Notes under the pieces: generated by a model | Told to the model about the DNA's origin: nothing | Databases searched by the model: none | The model's input: the letters and a program-made list of their open reading frames with translations, nothing else | Source: Streptacidiphilus pinicola | GTDB lineage: Bacteria > Actinomycetota > Actinomycetes > Streptomycetales > Streptomycetaceae | Assembly: GCF_003258295.1 (NCBI RefSeq) | Contig: NZ_QKYN01000038.1 | Span: 1 to 64,000 of the forward strand | Direction: 5' to 3' | Length of the DNA: 64,000 nucleotides | In this document: positions 8,045-14,758 of the stretch, piece by piece | Layout of the letters: every line of letters starts with the position of its first letter | How positions within the stretch are numbered: position 1 is the stretch's first letter | Position numbers and translations under genes: made by a program

Positions 8045-8929
8045 TCAGACGATCGGCGGCCGGCCGGCACGGGTGAGCCGCCAGACCGTGCCCCACCGCA
8101 TCGGGCGGCGCTCGCCGTGTCCGCCGCGCAGGCCCTCGGCCAGGCCGTGGAGCCAGACCCTCAGCCTGCCGGAGCGGTGGAAGCGCCAGACGCTGAGGGC
8201 CGTCCACAGCCCCAGGTAGACCGGGATCAGCGGCGCGGGCAGCCTGCGCCGGGCGACCCAGACGCGGTTGCGGGCGACCAGCCGGTAGTACGGACCGTGC
8301 CGGGCCGGATCCGTCGCCGGGTGGTGGACGTGCACGTCGCCCGCGTACCAGCCGGTGCGGCCGAGGTCCCAGAGTCGCCAGCACAGGTCGATGCCCTCAT
8401 GGAAGAGGAAGAAGTGGCCCGGCCACCCGCCGACGGCCTCGAAGTCGGCGCGCCGGACCAGCACGATGCCCTCGGCCATCACCGTGACCACCCCGGGCTC
8501 GCCCGGTCCCTTGCCGCGCGGCCGCGGCACCCAGCGCGGCAGGGTGACCCCGCTGACGGGATCCACGATCCGCGGCTGCACCCAGGCGGCGTCCGGGTGT
8601 CGCCCGAACTCCGCGACCAGCCGCGCGACGGCGTCGGGGTCGGGCAGCACGGCGTCGTTGTCGAAGAACAGCAGGTACTCTCCGGAATCCGCCCTGCCCA
8701 GCACCTCCGCGCCGACGTTCCGGCCGCCCGGGATGCCCAAGTTCTCCGGCGTGGAGTGGAGTTGGACACCTTCCAGGGCGAGGTCCGGCTCGCAGCCGTT
8801 GCCGACCAGCACCACCCGCAGCTCCACCCCGCGCTGCGCCCGCAGGGAGGCCAGTGCCTCGCCGAGTTCACGCGGGCGGTCGTTCATCGTCAGCACGACT
8901 GCGTCGACGGTGGGTCGGTCGGTCACCAC
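8045..8929 (-). CDS. family 2 glycosyltransferase
   Basis: Protein of 294 residues with a GT-A fold. Seen are V-V-L-T-M-N-D-R (start), a G-I-P-G-G-R-N-V-G substrate loop, the metal-binding D-N-D-A (DXD-like) near residue 95, and a G-W-P-G-H-F-F-L-F-H-E-G-I-D-L-C-W-R catalytic segment, as in rhamnosyl- or galactofuranosyl-transferases of the WbbL type. A C-terminal amphipathic or hydrophobic stretch follows. It probably transfers a sugar to a cell-surface glycan. Two adjacent GTG codons could start it; the first is used. It stands alone between the TetR gene and the secreted-protein gene. Confidence 0.82.
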   Translation of the reverse strand: MVTDRPTVDAVVLTMNDRPRELGEALASLRAQRGVELRVVLVGNGCEPDLALEGVQLHSTPENLGIPGGRNVGAEVLGRADSGEYLLFFDNDAVLPDPDAVARLVAEFGRHPDAAWVQPRIVDPVSGVTLPRWVPRPRGKGPGEPGVVTVMAEGIVLVRRADFEAVGGWPGHFFLFHEGIDLCWRLWDLGRTGWYAGDVHVHHPATDPARHGPYYRLVARNRVWVARRRLPAPLIPVYLGLWTALSVWRFHRSGRLRVWLHGLAEGLRGGHGERRPMRWGTVWRLTRAGRPPIV

Positions 8930-9133
8930 GGCTCCCGGTGCTCGCTGGAAGGGCTCACCGTACTCCGACGGCTCCGACCTGCTCCGACCAGGTGTCTACG
9001 CGCGCAGTCTCCGCGCGTTGACTGGACCGCTACTGACTCGACATCAGGAGTTCCTCCGCACGCTCTTCTCGTCCCCACTCGCCGGTGGTGTCATGTACGC
9101 ATCTCAGAGCAACCCCAGAGAATCGGAGACGCC

Positions 9134-9673
9134 ATGCCCGCCGCCGTTCGTCGTCTGCTCATATCCTCGGCCGCTCTCGCCCTCACCGCCGGTGGGCTGG
9201 TGCTCGGGGGTGGTTCCGCCCACGCCGCCGGGGCCACCTGCTCCCAGGACTACCTGCCGCTGCCGGACCCCAACTGCACGCCGGGCGCGCTCAACCCGGA
9301 CGTCACCCAGGACACCATCGACTCCACGATCTGCGTCTCCGGCTGGACCGCCACGATCCGTCCGCCGTCCTCCTACACCACCGCGCTGAAGAAGCAGCAG
9401 ATCGTCGAGTACGGCTACAGCGACACCAACCTGTCCGACTACGAGGAGGACCACTTCATCCCCCTCGAGCTCGGCGGGGCCCCGCGTGACCCCAACAACC
9501 TGTGGCCGGAGCCGCACTACGTCACCAACGGCAGCGGCACCTCCTACACCAAGGACGGCGTCGAGACCAAGCTCAAGAACGCGGTCTGCAACGGCACGGT
9601 CCAGCTCGCCGACGCCCAGAACGCCATCGCCACGGACTGGACCACGGCGCTGCAGACCCTCGGCCTCGGCTGA
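9134..9673 (+). CDS. secreted protein with HNH-nuclease-like D-H-F-I-P-L-E-L-G-G motif
   Basis: Protein of 179 residues with a clean Sec signal peptide (positively charged start, Leu/Ala core, A-H-A cleavage near residue 30). The mature part holds four cysteines likely to form disulfides and the motif E-E-D-H-F-I-P-L-E-L-G-G ... N-N-L-W-P-E-P. This resembles the D-H-x2-P-L-x-L-G-G ... N-L core of HNH endonucleases, but the second metal histidine is not obvious. The homologues I recall are streptomycete secreted proteins of unknown role. Nuclease activity is an inference, not established. Confidence 0.72.
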   Translation: MPAAVRRLLISSAALALTAGGLVLGGGSAHAAGATCSQDYLPLPDPNCTPGALNPDVTQDTIDSTICVSGWTATIRPPSSYTTALKKQQIVEYGYSDTNLSDYEEDHFIPLELGGAPRDPNNLWPEPHYVTNGSGTSYTKDGVETKLKNAVCNGTVQLADAQNAIATDWTTALQTLGLG

Positions 9674-9712
9674 GGCCCAGGGTCTCTCCTACGGATCAGG
9701 CCGGACGCGGCG

Positions 9713-10861
9713 TCAACCGAGGTCGAGGTCGCGTCCGATGATCTCCTTCATGATCTCGGTGGTGCCCGCGTAGATGCGGGTGACCCGGCTGTCCTGCCAG
9801 GCGCGGGCGATCGGGTATTCGAGCATGTAGCCGTAGCCGCCATGGAGTTGGACGCAGGCATCGACCACGCGGCCCTGCAGCTCGGTGCACCACCACTTGG
9901 CCTTGGCGGCGTCCACGACGCTGAGCTCGCCGTCGTTGAGGGCGAGGATGCACCGGTCGAGGTAGTGCTGGGCGATCTCGATCTCGGTGGCGAGCTCGGC
10001 GAGCCGGTGCCTGATGACCTGCTGGGCACCGATGGGCTTGCCGAAGGCCTTGCGCTCGCGGACGTAGGCGACGGTCCAGTCGAACGCGGCGGCCGCCTGG
10101 GCCAGGCCGGAGACGGCGACGGAGATCCGCTCCTGGGGCAGGTTGCGGGTGAGGCCGAAGAAGCCCTCGCCCTCGGTGCCGAGCAGGTTGGCGACCGGCA
10201 CCCGGGCGCCGGTGAAGACGAGTTCGGCGGTGTCCTGGGCGTGCAGGCCGACCTTCTCCAGCTTGCGGCCGCGCTCGAAGCCGGGCGTGTCGCGTTCCAC
10301 GACGAGCAGGCTGAGGCCGCGGTGCGGGTGCTCGCCGGTGCGGACCGCGACGACGACCAGGTCGGCGTTGATGCCGTTGGTGATGAAGGTCTTCGCGCCG
10401 TCGACCACGTAGTGGTCGCCGTCGCGGACCGCCTTGGTGCGGATGCCGGACAGGTCCGAACCGGTGCCGGGCTCGGTCATCGCCACCGCGGTGATCAGCT
10501 CGCCCGACGCGATGCCGGGCAGCCAACGGGCCTTCTGCTCCTCGGTGGTGAGGTCGAGGAAGTAGGGCAGGCAGACGTCCGCGTGCAGCGCCGGGCCGAG
10601 GATCGCGGGGGAGACCGCGGCGCGCGCGGCCTCCTCCTGAAGGATCACGTTGTAGCGGAAGTCGGGGACGCCCGCGCCGCCGAACTCCTCCGGGATCGCG
10701 ATGCCGAACGCGCCCAGCGTGCCCAGGCCGGTGAACAGGTCCCGCGGCACGATGCCGGCCTGGTCGAAGGCGGCGTAGCGCGGCACGACCTCCTTCTCCA
10801 GGAAGGCGCGCACGCTCTCCCGGTAGGCCTGGTGCTCGTCGTCGAACAGGATGCGCTTCAT
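9713..10861 (-). CDS. acyl-CoA dehydrogenase
   Basis: Flavoenzyme of 382 residues. It has the FAD-binding M-T-E-P-G-T-G-S-D-L signature, F-I-T-N-G strand, and the C-terminal Y-G-Y-M-L-E-Y-P-I-A-R-A-W-Q-D and Y-A-G-T-T-E-I-M motifs. It should introduce a double bond into an acyl-CoA thioester, passing electrons to ETF. The Y-E-G-T glutamate used as base by medium-chain enzymes is Ala here (Y-A-G-T), so the base must be elsewhere, as in isovaleryl- or long-chain-type enzymes. ATG 10861 matches the usual family start. Chain specificity cannot be read from sequence. Confidence 0.9.
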   Translation of the reverse strand: MKRILFDDEHQAYRESVRAFLEKEVVPRYAAFDQAGIVPRDLFTGLGTLGAFGIAIPEEFGGAGVPDFRYNVILQEEAARAAVSPAILGPALHADVCLPYFLDLTTEEQKARWLPGIASGELITAVAMTEPGTGSDLSGIRTKAVRDGDHYVVDGAKTFITNGINADLVVVAVRTGEHPHRGLSLLVVERDTPGFERGRKLEKVGLHAQDTAELVFTGARVPVANLLGTEGEGFFGLTRNLPQERISVAVSGLAQAAAAFDWTVAYVRERKAFGKPIGAQQVIRHRLAELATEIEIAQHYLDRCILALNDGELSVVDAAKAKWWCTELQGRVVDACVQLHGGYGYMLEYPIARAWQDSRVTRIYAGTTEIMKEIIGRDLDLG

Positions 10862-10952
10862 CGTCTCCCCGGAGCGTTCGTCGGTCCGTGGACACCGTAG
10901 CGCGGCCGGGCTCGCGCCGGTCTGGAGCTGAGGCCCCGGGGTGCGCACGCGT

Positions 10953-11639
10953 TCAGGAGCCGGAGGCCGCCCCGGCGACCAGATGGGCCAGCTCGGCCGG
11001 CCTGGTGAACATCGGCCAGTGGCCGGAGTCGATGTCGACGTACTCCACGTGCTTGGCCTGGGCGAGCTCCGCCACCTCGCCGCCCGCGATCCAGCCGCGG
11101 GCCTGGTCCGGGGTGAACTCCGGGCAGACCACCACCACGGGCACCTCGAAGCGGCGGTCGTCCGTCAGCCGGACCACGCCCCTGGCCACCCGCTCCGGAA
11201 CCGGGATCGCGGCGGCCGCGAGGCGCTGCCGCAGCTCCTCGTCGAGGTCCGCGCTGTCCGGCCCCTCGAACGGGCCCCACCCGGGAAACGGCATGGCCCC
11301 GTCGCGGACCTCGAAGAAGTCGGCGTAGGAACCGCCGTTCGCGGCCGGGAAGCCGCCGATCAGCAGCAGCTTGGCCACCCCCTCCGGGCGCGCGTCGGCG
11401 GCCAGCCAGCCGAGGGAGCCGGCGGCGGAGTGGACCACGAGCAGCGGCTTCTCCTGGGCCGCGTCCACCGCGGCGACGACGGCCGCCACCTGGTCGCCGA
11501 GCGTGGCGGCCGCGTTCCCGTCGCCCTGGCCCGGCAGCGTCAGCGCCCGCGGGCGGTGCCCGAGCGCCTCCAGCTCCGGGAGCACCGCGTCCCAGGCGGT
11601 GCCGTCCAGCCAGAGGCCGCCGATCAGCAGGATGTCCAC
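10953..11639 (-). CDS. alpha/beta-fold hydrolase
   Basis: Protein of 228 residues starting V-D-I-L-L-I-G-G-L-W-L-D-G, the usual beginning for this subfamily; GTG 11651 and ATG 11696 are alternative longer starts. It has L-P-G-Q-G-D-G, an H-S-A-A-G-S nucleophile elbow (Ser between H-S-A-A), a V-V-C-P-E-F strand with acid candidate, and a terminal D-S-G-H-W-P-M-F histidine. It is divergent from a WYL regulator, with a dyad between them, so it is the likely regulated target. Substrate unknown. Confidence 0.78.
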   Translation of the reverse strand: MDILLIGGLWLDGTAWDAVLPELEALGHRPRALTLPGQGDGNAAATLGDQVAAVVAAVDAAQEKPLLVVHSAAGSLGWLAADARPEGVAKLLLIGGFPAANGGSYADFFEVRDGAMPFPGWGPFEGPDSADLDEELRQRLAAAAIPVPERVARGVVRLTDDRRFEVPVVVVCPEFTPDQARGWIAGGEVAELAQAKHVEYVDIDSGHWPMFTRPAELAHLVAGAASGS

Positions 11640-11706
11640 GGTGAGACCCACTCTCTTGTCGAGGTCGTTGGAGCGGTTGTTGCAGCCGGCGGCCATGCTA
11701 GGAGCG

Positions 11707-11731
11707 ATTCAGGACGATCCCCTTCCTGAAT
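11707..11731. promoter_or_regulatory. candidate operator between hydrolase and WYL regulator
   Basis: Perfect eight-base inverted repeat, ATTCAGGA at 11707-11714 and TCCTGAAT at 11724-11731, with a nine-base spacer. It sits in the divergent intergenic region, upstream of the regulator's -10 element. Confidence 0.55.
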
Positions 11732-11746
11732 GTCGAACGGCCCGCA

Positions 11747-11759
11747 TAGCCTTGCTGCC
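11747..11759 (+). promoter_or_regulatory. leaderless-type promoter of the WYL regulator
   Basis: TAGCCT at 11747-11752 followed by seven bases and GTG 11760. There is no ribosome binding site at this spacing. Confidence 0.45.
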
Positions 11760-12716
11760 GTGTCGACCGGAACCAGTCCCACCGCCCGTGCGCTGCGCAC
11801 CCTGGAGATCCTGCAGACGCGGCCCGGCACGACCGCCGAACAGCTCGCCGAGAAGCTCGGCGTGACCGACCGCGCCGCGCGCCGCTACGTCGCGATCCTG
11901 CGTGAGGCCGGGATCCCGGTGGACTCGGTGCGCGGCCCGCACGGCGGCTACCAGCTGCGGCGCGGCACCCGGCTGCCGCCGGTCAGCTTCACCCAGAGCG
12001 AGGCACTCGGCCTGGTCATGGCCGTGCTCGACGGGCGGCCCGCCGCGACCGACGCCGAGGACCTGGTCGGCTCCGCGCTCGGCAAGGTCATCCAGGCGCT
12101 GCCCCCGGGCATCGGTGTCCAGGCGGCGGCCCTGCGCGAGCACGCCGCCGCCGCGCCCGATCCGGGCCGCGCCCACGCCGATCCCGCGATCACCAGCGCC
12201 CTGGTCGGCGCGATCGCGTCGCGGCGACGGGTCGTGATCACCTACCGCAGCGAGGCGGGCCGGGAGTGGCGTGAGGAGGTCGACCCCTGGGCGGTCGTCG
12301 TGCGTCATGCCCGCTGGTACCTGCTCTGCCACTCCCACCGGGCGGACGGCGTCCGCACCTACCGCGTCGACCGCGTGCAAGCGGCGGAGGAGCGGGCGGC
12401 GGGCTTCCGGATGCCCGAGGACCTGGACCCCGTCGCGCTGCTGGAGCGGCACCTCGGCACCGGCTGGGCCTATCCCACCCGGGTGCGGTTCGAGGCGCCG
12501 GTGGAGCGCGTCGCGCCCTGGGTCACCCCGCCGATGGGCCGGCTCGAACCGGCGGGGGAGGGGCGCTGCGTGCTGGTCGGCAGCACCAACAACCCCGCGA
12601 TGTACGCGCAGGAGTGGCTGGCGGTGGTGCCGTTCGCCTTCCGGGTGGAGGAGGGGCCGGAGCTGCGGGAGGCGGTCGCCGCCGTCGTGGCCCGATTCGC
12701 CGCCGCTCTTGCCTGA
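11760..12716 (+). CDS. WYL-domain (YafY-type) transcriptional regulator
   Basis: Protein of 318 residues. The N-terminal HTH (about residues 5-60) has L-R-T-L-E-I-L-Q and the D-R-A-A-R-R-Y-V recognition helix; the WYL domain (about 140-215) shows R-R-V-V-I-T-Y-R-S, then P-W-A-V-V-V-R-H-A-R-W-Y-L-L-C-H-S; a WCX-type domain completes the C-terminus. These proteins repress or activate single neighbouring genes or DNA-damage genes. The divergent hydrolase and the dyad in the shared upstream region make that hydrolase the likely target. Confidence 0.85.
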   Translation: MSTGTSPTARALRTLEILQTRPGTTAEQLAEKLGVTDRAARRYVAILREAGIPVDSVRGPHGGYQLRRGTRLPPVSFTQSEALGLVMAVLDGRPAATDAEDLVGSALGKVIQALPPGIGVQAAALREHAAAAPDPGRAHADPAITSALVGAIASRRRVVITYRSEAGREWREEVDPWAVVVRHARWYLLCHSHRADGVRTYRVDRVQAAEERAAGFRMPEDLDPVALLERHLGTGWAYPTRVRFEAPVERVAPWVTPPMGRLEPAGEGRCVLVGSTNNPAMYAQEWLAVVPFAFRVEEGPELREAVAAVVARFAAALA

Positions 12717-12731
12717 GTTACCCGACCGGCG

Positions 12732-12754
12732 TATTTTTTACTCATGCCAGTAAA
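12732..12754. promoter_or_regulatory. candidate TetR operator overlapping a leaderless start
   Basis: TTTACT at 12737-12742 and AGTAAA at 12749-12754 form a perfect six-base inverted repeat around the ATG at 12744. A TATTTT -10 element at 12732-12737 ends six bases before the ATG, so a bound regulator would cover the transcript start. Confidence 0.5.
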
Positions 12755-13391
12755 CGATGGTGCCACCCGCTCCGTCACCGCGACGGCGCGGCGCGCGCAG
12801 ATCATCGCGGCGACCATCGAGACCATCGCCGAGCTCGGCTACGGCCAGGCCTCGTTCGCCCGGATCGCGGAGCGGGCCGGGCTCAGCAGCACGCGGCTCA
12901 TCTCGTACCACTTCGCCGGCAAGGACGAGCTGATCCAGGCGGTCATCGCCGAGGTCTACGGCGAGATGGCCGGCTTCATGGGCGAGCGGATGCGCGAGGC
13001 CGCGGATCCTCCGGCCGCGCTCGCCGCCTACATCCGCGGCGTGATCGCGTTCATCGCCGCGCACCGGGCCCAGATGGACGCGTTGATGTCCGTCTTCCTC
13101 GGCCACAGCGCCGAGGAGGGCGGCAAGACCACCGGGAGCGGCGAGGACGACGAGTTGGGCGGGCGGCGGGCCTTCGCGCCGCTCCAGCAGATCCTCGAGT
13201 CGGGCCGACGCAGCGGCGACTTCCGGCCGTTCGACACCTTCGTCATGGCCGCCACGGTCCAGCGCTCGCTGGACGGCCTGCCGTTCCTGCTGCGCACCGA
13301 GCCCGGCCTGGACCTCGACGCGTACGCAGAGGAGCTGGTGGTCATCTTCGACCGCGCGACCACGGCCGGGCATCCAGGGGGCGTGTCATGA
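12744..13391 (+). CDS. TetR family transcriptional regulator
   Basis: Protein of 215 residues with the TetR helix-turn-helix: R-R-A-Q-I-I-A-A-T, then S-F-A-R-I-A-E-R-A-G-L-S-S-T-R-L-I-S-Y-H-F near residues 35-55. The C-terminal domain is a typical helical ligand pocket. The gene overlaps the following membrane-protein gene by four bases (ATGA), so the two are translationally coupled, and a dyad covers its own start codon. It most likely represses this two-gene operon. Confidence 0.87.
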   Translation: MPVNDGATRSVTATARRAQIIAATIETIAELGYGQASFARIAERAGLSSTRLISYHFAGKDELIQAVIAEVYGEMAGFMGERMREAADPPAALAAYIRGVIAFIAAHRAQMDALMSVFLGHSAEEGGKTTGSGEDDELGGRRAFAPLQQILESGRRSGDFRPFDTFVMAATVQRSLDGLPFLLRTEPGLDLDAYAEELVVIFDRATTAGHPGGVS

Positions 13392-14065
13392 GGAAACGTC
13401 AGTTCCTGCGCTTCGTCGTCGACTTCGCCGCCCCGACGGCCCTCTTCTACGTGCTGCGCGCCCTCGGGGTCGGGCTCTACCTGACGCTGGTGGTGTCCGC
13501 GGTGCTGCCGGCCGGCTTCGCGATCCTGCGCTGGCTGCGGTCCCGTGAGCGGGACGGGCTGGCGATCTACATGCTCTCGATGCTGGTGCTCAGCGCGCTG
13601 GTCTCGCTGATCAGCGGCAGTCCGCGGTTCCTGCTGGCCCGCGAGGGCTGGCTCACCGGCGTGACGGGCCTCTGGTTCATCGCCTCGGTCCGGGCGTCGC
13701 GCCCGCTGGCCTTCCACTACACCCGGCCGATGCTCGAGGGCCGCGGCCGTCTCGCCGACATCCCGGGCGACTGGGACGAGTTGTGGCAGCGCATCCCGCG
13801 CTTCCGGCGGATCTGGAAGGTGGGCAGCGTCCTGTGGGGCGTCGCCCTGCTCGGCGACTCCGTGGTCCGGGTGGTCATGGCCTACACGCTGCCGGTCGAC
13901 TCCGTCCCGGCGCTGGGCACCGCGCTCTATGTGGCGACGTCGGTGGTGCTGATCGTGATCACCAACAGCTACTACATCGTCAGCGGCCTCTACGACAGTC
14001 GCTCCCCCCTCTACGATCCGCTGCGCGCCGAGGGCCTGCTCCCGGCCACCACCGCCCGGGCCTGA
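13388..14065 (+). CDS. polytopic membrane protein (VC0807 family)
   Basis: Protein of 225 residues with about five or six hydrophobic helices and a conserved middle R-P-L-A-F-H-Y segment, matching the VC0807 family of membrane proteins commonly paired with TetR regulators in streptomycetes. Biochemical role unknown. ATG 13388 overlaps the TetR stop codon, so expression is tied to that regulator. Confidence 0.75.
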   Translation: MRKRQFLRFVVDFAAPTALFYVLRALGVGLYLTLVVSAVLPAGFAILRWLRSRERDGLAIYMLSMLVLSALVSLISGSPRFLLAREGWLTGVTGLWFIASVRASRPLAFHYTRPMLEGRGRLADIPGDWDELWQRIPRFRRIWKVGSVLWGVALLGDSVVRVVMAYTLPVDSVPALGTALYVATSVVLIVITNSYYIVSGLYDSRSPLYDPLRAEGLLPATTARA

Positions 14066-14075
14066 CGCGGCCGTC

Positions 14076-14243
14076 TCAGCGCTGGTCGGCCGCCGGCAGG
14101 TCGACGGTCACACGGAGCCCGCCGGCCGCGCGCGGCACCGCTCCTGGGTTCTCCCGGCCGACGGCAGCGACCACCTCCCGGTGGCGGCGGACCTCAGCTG
14201 GTGAGTCCTGAAGAAGAAGCCACGGTCCTTCGGGCCCGCGCCG
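14076..14243 (-). pseudogene. possible remnant of a histidine-kinase C-terminus
   Basis: A 55-codon open stretch without a credible start ends in G-G-L-R-V-T-V-D-L-P, the way actinobacterial histidine-kinase ATPase domains often end. A stop at 14244-14246 closes it upstream and no other kinase motif is visible. It may be a decayed gene tail or coincidence. Nothing else is seen in the 276-base gap between the membrane-protein gene and the 2Fe-2S gene. Confidence 0.2.
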
Positions 14244-14341
14244 TCAGGCGACGGCTGCTGCGCCGGCCAGGCGGCGGAGCCGGCCGCCACCGGGTGTGCC
14301 TGCGGGAGTTGACGCCGTCCGCAGCTCCGGAGCCGCGCGGG

Positions 14342-14758
14342 TCAGTCCTCGACGGCCTGGCGGACGCGGCGGGAGGGCTGGAAGGCGTAGAGGTCGAGGA
14401 TGTCGGGCGGGTCGGCCAGGCCCGGACCGCCGTTCCGGGCCCAGGTGGCGATGTCGGACGTGGCGTCCCGGTCGTTGACCAGGCCGAGCCAGACCGGGCG
14501 TCCGCCCGCACGGCGGCCGTCGGCGGAGGGCTGGACGACGATGACGTTGGCCTGCTCGCAGGCGTCCAGGCAGTCCACCACCCGGATGCTCGCGCTGTCC
14601 GCCAACGCGGCGCGAAGGTCCCGCAGTTGGGCGGCGTGGTCGAGGCGGGGGATCTTCGGGGTACCGCAGCAGCAGCCGCGGCAGACGGTCACCGTGGGGA
14701 GCGCCGCCCCCGTCCGGGCAGTGGGGGCGGCCTTGGTCGCGCGGGTGCGGCGGCTCAC
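14342..14758 (-). CDS. thioredoxin-like 2Fe-2S ferredoxin domain protein
   Basis: Protein of 138 residues. After a basic N-terminus come V-C-R-G-C-C-C-G and D-C-L-D-A-C, cysteines spaced as in thioredoxin-like 2Fe-2S ferredoxins, followed by strands with V-I-V-V-Q-P and a G-R-P-V-W-L-G segment. Its GTG start overlaps the stop codon of the P-type ATPase by four bases, so it is made with that pump. A role in metal sensing, redox of the pump's cysteines or metallochaperoning is inference. Confidence 0.8.
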   Translation of the reverse strand: MSRRTRATKAAPTARTGAALPTVTVCRGCCCGTPKIPRLDHAAQLRDLRAALADSASIRVVDCLDACEQANVIVVQPSADGRRAGGRPVWLGLVNDRDATSDIATWARNGGPGLADPPDILDLYAFQPSRRVRQAVED

